This document shows, one piece after another, positions 9,500 through 18,220 of a stretch of DNA of 64,000 bases. Origin of the DNA: Marimonas arenosa (lineage in GTDB: Bacteria; Pseudomonadota; Alphaproteobacteria; Rhodobacterales; Rhodobacteraceae); the NCBI RefSeq assembly GCF_030848945.1, contig NZ_JANHAX010000002.1:186001-250000 (forward strand). The letters run 5' to 3'. The translations under genes and the position numbers were made by a program. The notes below the pieces were generated by a model that ran no database searches, was not told the origin of the DNA, and was given only the letters and a program-made list of their open reading frames with translations. The stretch's first letter is position 1. Each line of letters opens with the position of its first letter.

Positions 9500-9664
9500 C
9501 GCTATTTGGCGTCCCAGCCTGATCAACCTGGCCCGGGTTGTCCAGTTTGATTGCAGGTTCATGACCGGCTTTCGGTCCATTCGGGCGACAGTTTCCGGGG
9601 CCGGTGGGCGAAAGTGCAGGGCAATGTGCGGTGTTTTGGCGTTGCAGTGCCTCCTCCATGGTTC
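9500..9664 (-). pseudogene. IS3-family OrfB C-terminal remnant
   Basis: Minus-strand translation from 9664 gives EPWRRHCNAKTPHIALHF, RPPAPETVARMDRKPVMNL and WTTRARLI. These align residue for residue with the tail of the IS3 copy at 6711 (EPWRKHYNTKRPHSALGCRP, VPETIAPIDPRPVMHL, LTTQVRLI). Nothing upstream belongs to a transposase, so only the last 50 or so codons and the terminal region survive. It is a second, diverged IS3 element, not a duplicate of the first. Confidence 0.75.
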
Positions 9665-10069
9665 GACCCGACCTTTTTCCAGAGGCGCTTCAGTTCCGTG
9701 CGTTGGTCGGTTTCCATCTCAATGCTTGGCCGCGTAATGCCCTCTCCGTTCAATACCATGAGCCGCTGTCCAGTTTTGGCAGTACCGTCTGTAATAGTTT
9801 TAACAGGCGTGCCCACAAGGATACGGATCGTTGGACGGGGCTATTGTGACGCCGATGTGTTCTAAACTGGCCTAGCCAACGGAACCGCTCTGGGCGGGTA
9901 GTTCGGCAAGGTCGAAGAACGCCCGCGGATCGGCAGTGAGTGAGCGGGTGCACGTGAGGCCATTCAATTCGGCCCACACAGGCCGGCCGGAAAACAACGG
10001 ATTCAGGTCAGGCGAGGTGCAACAAGTTGATCGCAAAGATGACTGTTTAGAGACGTTCGCGATTGGTGT
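9665..10069. other. Unassigned region between IS remnant and RTX gene
   Basis: These 405 bp contain no gene I can support. A minus-strand frame at 9559-9816 (with VLNGEGITRPSIEMETDQRT) is open but resembles no known family and lacks a ribosome-binding site. The segment nearest 10070 lies downstream of the RTX gene stop and shows no strong terminator. It is probably decayed sequence linked to the IS activity nearby. Confidence 0.35.
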
Positions 10070-12922
10070 TTAGAAGATAAAGTCATTGGCATCGAGATCC
10101 GCCAGGTTCACGTTCTCGAGCACAATCGAGTTACCGCCACCGGTATCGATCACCACGTTGGCGCCCACCTGCATGGCGGCACCGTTGTTGGGATTACTCA
10201 AGTCGAGATCGACAAGCGAGGCGATGGACGAAACGTCCGTAAGATCGATCTTCTCTTTGTCGTTCAGGGCATCGAAATCGACGATCGTGTCGTTACCGTG
10301 ACCATCGCTGAAGACAAAGCGGTCGGCATTGATGCCGCCTATTAGGACATCGTCTCCAAGACCGCCCTCTAGCCTGTCGAACCCGATGCCGCCAATCAGC
10401 GTGTCGTTGCCACCGCCGCCATAGATCTGGTCGTATCCGCCTGTGCCCAGCAACCGGTCTGGGCCCAGGTTGCCGTTGATCGTATCGCGCCCTAGACCAC
10501 CAATGATTTCATCACTACCGTTACCGCCGTTTACTCTGTCGTTGTCGGCTTGTCCGAGCAGCGTATCGTTCCCGTCGCCGCCGTTCAGTGTGTCGTTTTC
10601 GGAGCCACCTTCGAGAACATCATTGCCGTCACCACCTTCGAGAAGGTCCAGTCCGACCCCACCGAGCAACGTATCGCTGCCCAATTCTCCGCGCAGCGTG
10701 TCGAAACCGAGGCCGCCGTCGAGCAGGTCCGCTCCGATGCCACCAAGTATCAAGTCGCCGTGCGCTCCCCCGTAAAGAAAGTCGTTGCCGTCGTCGCCGT
10801 TCAGAGTGTCACTCCCGAAACCGGCTTTGATCACGTCGTTGCCCTCGCCGCCGAACAGCAGGTTTGCATTGGGATCGCCAAAAAGACGGTCGTTCCCGGG
10901 GCCGCCAAGGATTGTATCTCCGACGAGGCTGATTTCGAAACGGTCGAGAATGCCTTCGAAGTTCTCGGTAGAAAAAACCGAGCCGAAGGTCAGATCATGG
11001 TAGACGGGGTCTACAATAGAGCCTGAGAAGGCCTGAGAGGCTAACACGTCACCATCTACGGACAGAGCAATCTGGCCGTTATTCAGATGGAGGCGGATTT
11101 GGTGTGGCAGGCCGTCATTGATGACGATTCCATCTGATCGCAGAACAACTATTTGCCCTTCAGAGGTCCAAATGGTGATTTCAATTTCACCGTCGGCGGT
11201 TACTTTTGCCAGGAAGCTCCCATGCAGCCGGAAAACTTCACCGAAGGTACCGGGCTGCGAAGACTGCAAGGTGAAATCGATCGCGAGACTATCCTCACCG
11301 AAAATGCGTTGCAGGTAGTCACGCCCGATTATCGCCGCGGGTTCGGATCCTCCAAGTATCAAGTTGGACTCAGAGTCGAGTGGCATACTGTCCTCGACCA
11401 AGGTTTCCTGTCCTTCCGAAGTGGCGACGAACCCACCCGTTTCGGTCAAACGTAGGATTAGTGGGTCTTCAACTGCCATTTCGAAAGTAACTTGATCTGT
11501 CGTGCCGTCTGGATTCTCGACACTTAGAGTGACCGAGTAACGGCCGCCATTTGCAAACGCGTGCTCGACAATTTCACCGGTCGCGGAAGTGCCGTCACCG
11601 AACGTCCAAACATATGTGGCATTCTCCGCCACGATGCCAGTCGTCGCCGAAGCATCGAACACAACGACGCGCGGATCATCTTCCGGTGTCGTGGCGTTAA
11701 ATGCAGCATTTAGTCCGTCTACAGAAGGCTCTCTGGTCGATTGTGCCCCCGCGTTCAAAGCAACAAGCGTGCTATCGGCTTGTGCAACGAAGACATGGAG
11801 CCCGTTCTCTAACGCCATACTTGATGTTACAAATTCATTGCCGTACCAACCGGCCAAATGGGGGTGTTGATCCTGAACGAAGACGTTGTCAGTGACCACC
11901 CAAGTCGCTTGGCCTGAAAACCCGGAGATATCTGAGGTCGCGTTTCTCACGATCGTCACGTTTGTCGATGAGGATGCCACGTAGATCCCTGGTATCTCGA
12001 CGCCAGGATCAGAACCGTCTGGGAAATCGCCATCGGCATGCAGCACGGTATTGTTCGAGATTGTGAGGCCATTTGTTTCACCAACGGTAATGCCATGCAG
12101 GTGGCCGTTGATGATCACATTGTCCTTGATCACTATGTTTTGGTAGAAAAGCTCTTCACCCGCAGCCCCAGTATCCACCAGTTCATTGCGCATGAAGATC
12201 GATTGGGTCCAACGGCCCTCGCCGATGTCGAGCACGTTGTTGCGAATGATGATATCCGTCGAGGGTCGCGACGTGCCGGTTGTCCAGAACTGGATCATGT
12301 CCGCATGTTCTGAAGCACCGTCTGGAATACTGAAATTGTGGATTACGTTGTATTCAATTACCACGCCTTGAACGGATGAAAAGGTCATGCCGTCCATTCG
12401 AATATGGTAGATTTCGTTGTTGGCGATGTAGACGTTATCGCTCTCACCTACCGCCAAGGCCCTGTAAAAATTAAAAAATTCGCTATTTGTAACGGAAATC
12501 CCGTCAACGTCGGCGATGAGCAGACCCTGACCCGTCCCGAACCCATCATCGATTGCGGACAGCCCGGACGCCAAATCGCCTTCGAATATGCAATTGTCGA
12601 AGCTGATGTTGCTGCCACCACGAACGGTAAACGCCACAACCCAAAGCGGCGCCCCCTCATCGGCCTCATAATCGAAGGTAATCCCCTCGAAACGAAGATT
12701 CGATGCACCCTGAAGAACCAGCCCGTTCACGATCACCGGCTGAGCTGGATCGGCAGCCCTGATTATGACCGTGTCAGAAAAGGTCAGATCGAATGCACTT
12801 GAATCCCGCAGATCAAGTTCCCCGTAGTTTCCACCGGCCAGCAGAATGGTCTCGCCGCCTGTCGCATTTTCCAGTGCGGCAAGCAGCTCGGTTTGATTGG
12901 AAACGTAAATTGTTGCAGCCAT
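10070..12922 (-). CDS. Beta-helix / PKD / RTX calcium-binding exoprotein, type I secreted
   Basis: The 950-residue protein is modular. Residues 1-355 are a right-handed beta-helix with repeated [19 protein letters not shown] and LTISNNTVL turns. Residues about 415-480 are a PKD domain ([20 protein letters not shown]). Residues about 520-665 look like a LamG/concanavalin jelly-roll ([20 protein letters not shown]). Residues about 665-870 hold many GGxGND-type RTX nonapeptides, and the tail ends ANDFIF. There is no N-terminal signal peptide; RTX repeats plus such a tail indicate type I secretion with Ca2+-driven folding outside the cell. A catalytic role on uronic-acid polymers (lyase or epimerase) is plausible. 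No ABC exporter for it is in the window. Confidence 0.82.
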   Translation of the reverse strand: MAATIYVSNQTELLAALENATGGETILLAGGNYGELDLRDSSAFDLTFSDTVIIRAADPAQPVIVNGLVLQGASNLRFEGITFDYEADEGAPLWVVAFTVRGGSNISFDNCIFEGDLASGLSAIDDGFGTGQGLLIADVDGISVTNSEFFNFYRALAVGESDNVYIANNEIYHIRMDGMTFSSVQGVVIEYNVIHNFSIPDGASEHADMIQFWTTGTSRPSTDIIIRNNVLDIGEGRWTQSIFMRNELVDTGAAGEELFYQNIVIKDNVIINGHLHGITVGETNGLTISNNTVLHADGDFPDGSDPGVEIPGIYVASSSTNVTIVRNATSDISGFSGQATWVVTDNVFVQDQHPHLAGWYGNEFVTSSMALENGLHVFVAQADSTLVALNAGAQSTREPSVDGLNAAFNATTPEDDPRVVVFDASATTGIVAENATYVWTFGDGTSATGEIVEHAFANGGRYSVTLSVENPDGTTDQVTFEMAVEDPLILRLTETGGFVATSEGQETLVEDSMPLDSESNLILGGSEPAAIIGRDYLQRIFGEDSLAIDFTLQSSQPGTFGEVFRLHGSFLAKVTADGEIEITIWTSEGQIVVLRSDGIVINDGLPHQIRLHLNNGQIALSVDGDVLASQAFSGSIVDPVYHDLTFGSVFSTENFEGILDRFEISLVGDTILGGPGNDRLFGDPNANLLFGGEGNDVIKAGFGSDTLNGDDGNDFLYGGAHGDLILGGIGADLLDGGLGFDTLRGELGSDTLLGGVGLDLLEGGDGNDVLEGGSENDTLNGGDGNDTLLGQADNDRVNGGNGSDEIIGGLGRDTINGNLGPDRLLGTGGYDQIYGGGGNDTLIGGIGFDRLEGGLGDDVLIGGINADRFVFSDGHGNDTIVDFDALNDKEKIDLTDVSSIASLVDLDLSNPNNGAAMQVGANVVIDTGGGNSIVLENVNLADLDANDFIF

Positions 12923-13049
12923 GTACGAAGCCCTCAGAGAACGGTTGAGACGAAGATTTGCCCGATAGTCGCGATTTCAATTGCGGTTCTAAGAGCAGTT
13001 TTTGGCAATGAAGAGGCGATTTTTAGAGTAGGACTGATTTCGAAGCTTT

Positions 13050-13570
13050 TTCGGCGGTTTTGCGCTTTGCGGTGGCGACTTTTCGCCGAATCCGGGATCG
13101 TGGCCGAGACGCTGGTCGAGGACTCGACGGTTCCGGACGTGGCGGCGAGGTTTGATCTGCAGCCCAATAATCTTTCAAAATGGCGGCGACTGGCGCGGGA
13201 GAGGAAGCTGGATTTGCCAGCGTAGCCTGAACCGGAGCTTGCCTTCGCATCAATGGGTATTTCAGAGTCAACCGAATGCACGGTTGGGGCCCGGGACGCA
13301 ACGCTCGAGATTGTCTGTGGCAACGTGTCGATCTGGCTGGATGTGGCGAATTCGACGAAGCGGATTGCCGGAATTGTCCGCGCGCTCAACGAGGCATATT
13401 TGCTTCCCTTTGAACCGGGTGCGGACCTGTGGTGACGACGCGGACTTAGGACTTCAGGACGGGCTATGGCGGGTTGGCGGCGCTGGCGGAGAACGAACTG
13501 GTAAAAGAGCTGTTTACAGGGGGACGGCCCGTGGCGCCCAACTATGCTCAGTTCGAGGCGCTGTTTGCCG
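13050..13570 (+). pseudogene. IS66-family remnant (TnpA and start of TnpB)
   Basis: Plus-strand translation gives ESGIVAETLVEDSTVPDVAA and QPNNLSKWRRLARERKLDLP, the helix-turn-helix end of IS66 TnpA. An in-frame TAG follows at about 13225, then LEIVCGNVSIWLDV and RIAGIVRALNEA in the same frame, the TnpA C-terminus. Next comes DFRTGYGGLAALAENELVKE, which matches the start of TnpB (the IS66 Orf2 protein), with a stop just before it. The large TnpC gene is absent. After about 13520 the translation (RPVAPNYAQFEALFAGL) no longer looks like IS66. Confidence 0.75.
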
Positions 13571-14032
13571 GGCTTTGATCTGGTTGGGATCGGATATTTT
13601 GTCGAAACCTTCCGGGTTGTCGCACTCGCCGGCAGAGGCCGAGAAACTTGAGGCGGGGGTGCGGGGTTTGGTGTCTTTTGCTCCTGGCACAGTGGTTTCA
13701 TGTCTACCGACAATTACCAGTTCACGGAAATTCCCCGAGCAAGTCGGTTCGATCCCTTGATTTCTGCTTGCCGTAGGGTTTGGCGGCAGCAGAGTGAATC
13801 ACCGTCACCTCCTGCCAAGCCGTCTTCCGCCACGTGGCCGATTTCAGGCAGGAATCTGGTCGAATTGTGGCGAAACCATGAAAATTTCAACCTGAGCGGG
13901 CAAACTTCATCCTTTGGAACGACGCGGCGGTCCATGGCGTCGCGGTAGATTCTTAACAGGCCTTTAAGGACTCTGAAGGGCCGTGTCGCCGCGATCAGTC
14001 ATGCGGCAAAACGCAGACCAAAGGAGAAAGTT
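13571..14032. promoter_or_regulatory. Gene-free leader of the Tad operon
   Basis: These 462 bp separate the IS66 remnant from the first pilin gene. I see no supportable gene. The last 90 bp must hold the promoter and leader of the pilus operon; a strong AAAGGAGAAAG ribosome-binding site ends 3 bp before ATG 14033, fitting a highly expressed pilin. I cannot identify a regulator site with confidence. Confidence 0.4.
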
Positions 14033-14209
14033 ATGCGTGATCTCATTGAATACACCGTTGGCCGCTTCATCAAGGATGAGCGCGGTGTGACCCTGGTTGA
14101 ATACGGCATCGCCCTGACGCTGGCCGTGACGTTCGGCGCTGCTGCGCTCGTCGCGCTGGGTGGCGAAATCGGTGGTGCCACCACCGCCGCCGGCAACGCG
14201 ATGCCGTAA
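14033..14209 (+). CDS. flp: Flp/Fap-type major pilin 1
   Basis: This 58-residue gene encodes a Flp prepilin. It has a short charged leader ending KDERG, then VTLVEYGIALTLAVTFGAAA. Cleavage after Gly by the TadV/CpaA-type peptidase leaves Glu at +5 and Tyr at +6, the diagnostic Flp motif. The mature protein is about 40 residues, almost all one hydrophobic helix, and polymerises into the Tad pilus used for surface attachment. An AAGGAGAAAG ribosome-binding site sits just upstream. The gene heads the pilus operon and has a paralogue at 14332. Confidence 0.93.
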   Translation: MRDLIEYTVGRFIKDERGVTLVEYGIALTLAVTFGAAALVALGGEIGGATTAAGNAMP

Positions 14210-14241
14210 GAGCGCTTCCTGGTTACCAGGATGCTCTGAGC

Positions 14242-14276
14242 GTCCGCCGCGGGATCGTCCCGCTTCCGCGGCGGAC
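14242..14276 (+). other. 11-bp perfect stem-loop between the two pilin genes
   Basis: GTCCGCCGCGG (14242-14252) pairs perfectly with CCGCGGCGGAC (14266-14276) around a 13-nt loop. No T-tract follows, so it is not a simple Rho-independent terminator. It lies 33 bp after the first pilin stop and 56 bp before the second pilin start. Such hairpins often protect the 3' end of an abundant upstream mRNA, which would raise the first pilin above downstream assembly proteins (inference). Confidence 0.6.
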
Positions 14277-14331
14277 AGCTAAACCACAACGCCATGCGGG
14301 GCGACGTGCATTCATTCGATCGGATTTCGCC

Positions 14332-14511
14332 ATGAAACCACTGCTTGCCGACATGCTGTTCCGCCTGTGCCGAGATGAGCGCGGCGTGACCCTCGTTGAA
14401 TACGGCATCGCCATCACCCTTGCCGTGACCGTTGGCGCGGCGGGGTTCGTGGCTCTCGGAGGCGAAATCGGGGTGGCAACCGTGGCCGCCGGCGCCGAGA
14501 TGCCGAACTGA
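14332..14511 (+). CDS. flp: Flp/Fap-type pilin 2
   Basis: This 59-residue paralogue of the upstream pilin begins MKPLLADMLFRLCRDERG, followed by VTLVEYGIAITLAVTVGAAG. The Gly cleavage site and the Glu-Tyr pair at +5/+6 are intact, so it should be processed and assembled. The core is nearly identical to pilin 1, but the leader and the C-terminus (AGAEMPN) differ. No strong ribosome-binding site is seen, consistent with a lower-abundance or minor pilin. It lies between the intergenic stem-loop and cpaB in the same operon. Confidence 0.92.
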   Translation: MKPLLADMLFRLCRDERGVTLVEYGIAITLAVTVGAAGFVALGGEIGVATVAAGAEMPN

Positions 14512-14648
14512 GGCGCGGCCATTCGATCGGACCCGTATGTCCGTTGCCGACCAGATGGCCGGGACATGGCCGTGTCGGCGCACCGACTTGTTGCGCGATT
14601 GAGGGCCTCGGTCACAGCGCAGGACTTTGAAACCGACTGGAGAAAACC

Positions 14649-15458
14649 ATGAGACTAGCCGCCTTGTTCACCGCAGTTGCAGGTCTCGCCGTTGCCGGCG
14701 GATCGGTCTATTTCGCGCGAGATTATCTGGCGCTTGACCTGGCCGAAGCCCAGTCCTCCCGGGAAGACAAGACTGTGTCTGTGATTGTTGCCAGCCGTGA
14801 CGTAAAATTCGGCGAGGCGATCACTGCGCAGATGCTGACGTCGATCGACTGGCCGCGGGACTCTGTTCCCGAAGGCGTGTTCAACAGCAGCATCGACCTG
14901 TTGCCGGAAGAAGGACGAGATCCGCGCCGGGCCCGGCGTCAGATTTCTCAGGGCGATCCGCTGCGTAACACGACGATTTCCGATTTCGGTGAAAAGGTGA
15001 CGATCGTCCAGACGCTTGCGCCCAATACGCGGGCCATGGCGATCAAGGTGGGCGCGGAAACCGCGGTTGGTGGGTTCGTCACGCCAGGCGACCGGGTGGA
15101 CGTGGTGCTGACGCAGGGCCGGGAAGAAACGCTGCGCGCCGTGACCATCCTGCAGAACATTCGCGTTGTCGGTGTCGACCAGGAGTCTAACGAGTTGAAC
15201 GAAACCCCGGGCGTGGCCCGCACCGTGACGGTCGAAGTCACAGCGGTGCAGGGCCAGCGCCTGGCGCTTGCGCAGATGGCCGGCACGCTCAGCCTGTCGC
15301 TGCGTGCGCTCGAGGACGAGCGGTCGGTCGAGCTCGAGACCACGCGCCTGAGCGACCTGCTCTATGATTCTCCGGCTCCCGAGGCACCGGAGAAGCCGCG
15401 CTCGGTGGTTCGTGTCCGCCGCGGCAGCACCGATGTGACCGAAACTCCGGTGAACTGA
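14649..15458 (+). CDS. cpaB: Flp pilus assembly protein CpaB/RcpC
   Basis: The 269-residue protein has one N-terminal membrane segment (LFTAVAGLAVAGGSVYFARD) and then a SAF/RcpC region: VIVASRDVKFGEAITAQML near residue 45 and GGFVTPGDRVDVVLTQ near residue 141, both typical of CpaB. It is a periplasmic, inner-membrane-anchored component that links the Tad platform to the outer-membrane channel. It is preceded by GGAGAAAACC and followed after 8 bp by the TadG-like gene. Length is normal for the family. The C-terminus is acidic/basic and probably flexible. Confidence 0.9.
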   Translation: MRLAALFTAVAGLAVAGGSVYFARDYLALDLAEAQSSREDKTVSVIVASRDVKFGEAITAQMLTSIDWPRDSVPEGVFNSSIDLLPEEGRDPRRARRQISQGDPLRNTTISDFGEKVTIVQTLAPNTRAMAIKVGAETAVGGFVTPGDRVDVVLTQGREETLRAVTILQNIRVVGVDQESNELNETPGVARTVTVEVTAVQGQRLALAQMAGTLSLSLRALEDERSVELETTRLSDLLYDSPAPEAPEKPRSVVRVRRGSTDVTETPVN

Positions 15459-15466
15459 GGCAGACG

Positions 15467-17026
15467 ATGCGCCAGCCCCAAGCCATATCGCGGTTCATTC
15501 GCTCGGAAGATGGCGGTGTGCTTGCCTTCTGGGGAGTGTGCCTGGCCGCGCTTCTGGGGATGGTGGCGCTGTCGTTCGATTTCGGTCGCATCGCCGTCAC
15601 CCAGACCGAATTGCAGGCCTTTGCCGACAACGTGGCCCTGGCCACCGCGGGCGAGTTGGACGGCACCGCAGACGCGCTCGATCGCGCGACCCTCGCCGCC
15701 GCGCAACTGATCTCGGATTACCAGACTTACGGCAATGGCGACAACGTGCTGTCCGGCGCGACCGATTACACCCTGACGTTCCTGGCGTCCTTGCCGGAAA
15801 GCGACACCGATATCGCAGCCGACGTGACGGCCGATCCCGTTGATGCCGCCTATGTGCAGGTGTCGGTTTCCGCTCAGACCGTCGATCTGACCTTTGCCGC
15901 CGCGTTCTCGGCGTTGACCGGTCAGGACCCGATGGAGAACGTCGTCAGCGCCACTGCCGTGGCGGGGTTTGTCTCCTATGCCTGCGACGTGACGCCGATG
16001 ATGTTCTGTATGCCATCGCCGTCCTGGACCGCGGATGCTAATATCGGTCAGATGATCCAGCTTCGCGCTGGTGGCCAGGGCGCGGCCTGGACACCGGGGG
16101 CGTTCGGATTTCTCGACCCGTCCAAGGTGCTTGTCGATACGGAAGGGCCGTGCGAGGGGCTGAACGGCGGCAACCTGGATCGCTGTCTTATGGGTGCAGC
16201 AGGCCCGATCACCCAGTGTTTCAGCTATCGCGGTGTCGATATCGAGCCCGGTCAGAAAACCGGCAGCTTGGAGGCCGCGATCAACACCCGGTTCGACATC
16301 TACAATTCGACGATGAACGGTGAACGCAACGATGCGGACTATGCGCCGGCGCCCAATGTCATCAAGGGGATCGTCCCGGCGGGCGGCGGATCTTGCATCG
16401 GCAACAACGAAGCGCTTTCTCCCAATACCGTCGGCCTTCCCCGCGACACCTGCTTCGGTGACGGTGTGACGCCCAATACCTGCAATTCGGTCAATGGCGG
16501 CGTGGGGACTCGCTTTGGCGATGGAAACTGGGATCGCAGCGGCTATTTTGGGACAAATTATGCGCCGTTTGACGGCACAGTGCCGGCGTCGATTCAAGGT
16601 TGGCTGACCACGAACGCGGCCAACGCGGCGCAGCCGACCCGGTACGAGGTTTATCGGGCCGAGATCGCGACGGCGGGCGACATCCTGACCGGCGATATCG
16701 ACGGCAATGGCAATGACGGCAACCCGATCGCCGAGTCGGGCCGGCCGATCTGCAACACTCGAAGCAACCCGGACATCGACTATTCCCGTCGCGTGATCGT
16801 GGCAGCCGGTATCAATTGCGGTGCGCCCAACAACATCAGCGGCGCCGCAACGAATGTCCCGGTCGAGGAATACGTGAAGATATTCCTGACCGAGCCGGCC
16901 AGCAATGACGGCACTGGCAACAGCTTCACAATCTGGGGCGAGGTCGCGGGCACCGCCGGCGGCGACGGCGACGGCGTTTCGGAAGATGCCGGTCTCTTCC
17001 GTGATCTCGTGCAGCTCTACAGGTGA
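15467..17026 (+). CDS. TadG-like pilus assembly protein
   Basis: The 519-residue protein starts with a short cytoplasmic segment and a TadE/TadG-type helix (GGVLAFWGVCLAALLGMVAL), followed by SFDFGRIAVTQTELQAFAD, the pattern of the Tad_N/TadG-like N-terminus. The rest is a large periplasmic domain with about a dozen Cys residues and no recognisable von Willebrand A domain. It belongs with the two TadE-like proteins that follow, 4 bp and then an ATGA overlap apart. Such pseudopilins may initiate or anchor the pilus. Here it occupies the operon position where a secretin is usual in relatives. The exact role is inferred. Confidence 0.78.
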   Translation: MRQPQAISRFIRSEDGGVLAFWGVCLAALLGMVALSFDFGRIAVTQTELQAFADNVALATAGELDGTADALDRATLAAAQLISDYQTYGNGDNVLSGATDYTLTFLASLPESDTDIAADVTADPVDAAYVQVSVSAQTVDLTFAAAFSALTGQDPMENVVSATAVAGFVSYACDVTPMMFCMPSPSWTADANIGQMIQLRAGGQGAAWTPGAFGFLDPSKVLVDTEGPCEGLNGGNLDRCLMGAAGPITQCFSYRGVDIEPGQKTGSLEAAINTRFDIYNSTMNGERNDADYAPAPNVIKGIVPAGGGSCIGNNEALSPNTVGLPRDTCFGDGVTPNTCNSVNGGVGTRFGDGNWDRSGYFGTNYAPFDGTVPASIQGWLTTNAANAAQPTRYEVYRAEIATAGDILTGDIDGNGNDGNPIAESGRPICNTRSNPDIDYSRRVIVAAGINCGAPNNISGAATNVPVEEYVKIFLTEPASNDGTGNSFTIWGEVAGTAGGDGDGVSEDAGLFRDLVQLYR

Positions 17027-17030
17027 CGCG

Positions 17031-17543
17031 ATGAGATGGTATCCCAGACATATCAGTGATGCAGCCCGGCGCTTCCGCAAGGACGACCGTGGCTCGGCGC
17101 TGGTCGAGTTGGCGATTTCCCTGCCGCTGCTGCTGCTGGTCTTTGCGGTGATCATCGAGGGGTCCCGCTTGTTCTGGGCCTACCAGATGACGGCGGCCGG
17201 CGTGCGCGACGCGGCGCGGTACCTCGCCCGTATCGCCGACTCCGATTCCTGCGTGAGTGGCGCCAGTTTCAGCACGCATACCGACAAGATGACCGAGATC
17301 GTACGCCAGACCAGCACTGGCAACTCGTTGCTGCCCAGTTCGATCACTGTGACCTCCGTCTCGCCTCAGCTGATCTGCATCAGCGGTGCGTTTCGGCAGT
17401 CGCCGGTGCCGATCGCACAGGTGACGGCGACGATTGAGGTGACCTTCCCGTTTGGTGGCGTGTTCGGGCTGATGCAAGGGCTCGACGATCTCGCGACCAT
17501 CACCACGACCGTAACCGACCAGAGCAGGGTGTTCGGCGCATGA
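17031..17543 (+). CDS. tadE: TadE-family pseudopilin
   Basis: From ATG 17031 the protein has 170 residues. After a basic N-terminus comes DDRGSALVELAISLPLLLLV, a TadE motif with Glu at +5 after the Gly, which is a substrate of the prepilin peptidase. The periplasmic domain has cysteines at CVSG and LICISG and ends in VFGA. An in-frame upstream start at 16905 would overlap the previous gene by 122 bp and is rejected. The stop overlaps the next TadE gene (ATGA). Confidence 0.85.
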   Translation: MRWYPRHISDAARRFRKDDRGSALVELAISLPLLLLVFAVIIEGSRLFWAYQMTAAGVRDAARYLARIADSDSCVSGASFSTHTDKMTEIVRQTSTGNSLLPSSITVTSVSPQLICISGAFRQSPVPIAQVTATIEVTFPFGGVFGLMQGLDDLATITTTVTDQSRVFGA

Positions 17544-18199
17544 GCTGCTTGGCGATCATATCGAGACGTGCAACCCGCGGTGTGAAGGGTTTCTGGCGGG
17601 ATGACAGTGCCGCGACGCTGGTCGAGTTCGCCCTGTCGATTGCCCTGATGCTGTTCCTTCTGCTCGGGATCATCGACTTCGGCCGCCTGGCGTTCCACTA
17701 TGTCGCGGCTGAGAAATTCGTCCAGCACGCGGCGCGCATTGCCGCCGTCCGCCCGCCCGCCTGCGGCGGCGTTCCGGAGACGTATACCCGCGGGACGGCG
17801 GGTGATGGGCCGCGGTTTGGGACGTCGTGCCGCGCCGGCGTGGGGATCTGCGTCAATCCCGGACCGATAACCTGCACGGCGACACCGGATGACCCGACCT
17901 CGCAGGAGGTCTGGGCCTTTCTTCAGGTCGCACTTCCGGATGATGCGACGATGAACAACGTCGTGTTCCGCTATGATTACGACCCCGATCTGGGCTTTCT
18001 CGGAGGTCCCTACGTGCCGCTCGTGACGGTGGAACTGACGGGGCTGACCTTCGATTTCATCGCCCCGCTGAGCGAGCTTGCCGCGCTGATCATCGGGGAA
18101 ACCACGAACATGACGGAATCCCTTGGCGGGAGCATCACTTTCCCGGCACTGAGCGCCTCGGTGCCTGGCGAAGATCTTGCCTTGGGAACGAACGGATAG
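17540..18199 (+). CDS. tadE: TadE-family pseudopilin
   Basis: The 219-residue protein has the second TadE signature, RDDSAATLVEFALSIALMLF, with the Glu-Phe pair in place of Glu-Tyr, followed by LLLGIIDFGRLAFHYVAAEK. A Cys-containing periplasmic region (ACGG, GTSCRAGVGICVNPG, TCTAT) precedes a hydrophobic C-terminal part. It overlaps the preceding TadE gene by 4 bp, so the two are translationally coupled and probably form a heteromeric minor-pilin complex. The residue before ATLVEF is Ala rather than Gly, so processing may be less efficient. Confidence 0.83.
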   Translation: MSCLAIISRRATRGVKGFWRDDSAATLVEFALSIALMLFLLLGIIDFGRLAFHYVAAEKFVQHAARIAAVRPPACGGVPETYTRGTAGDGPRFGTSCRAGVGICVNPGPITCTATPDDPTSQEVWAFLQVALPDDATMNNVVFRYDYDPDLGFLGGPYVPLVTVELTGLTFDFIAPLSELAALIIGETTNMTESLGGSITFPALSASVPGEDLALGTNG

Positions 18200-18220
18200 G
18201 GGCTCGAAAGGACAGGAACC

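Noticed and set aside
15362-17155. 597-codon open frame on the minus strand opposite the TadG-like gene
   Set aside because: It is rich in His, Arg and Gly, has no domain pattern or ribosome-binding site, and lies opposite well-supported Tad genes; it is a GC-rich antisense shadow.
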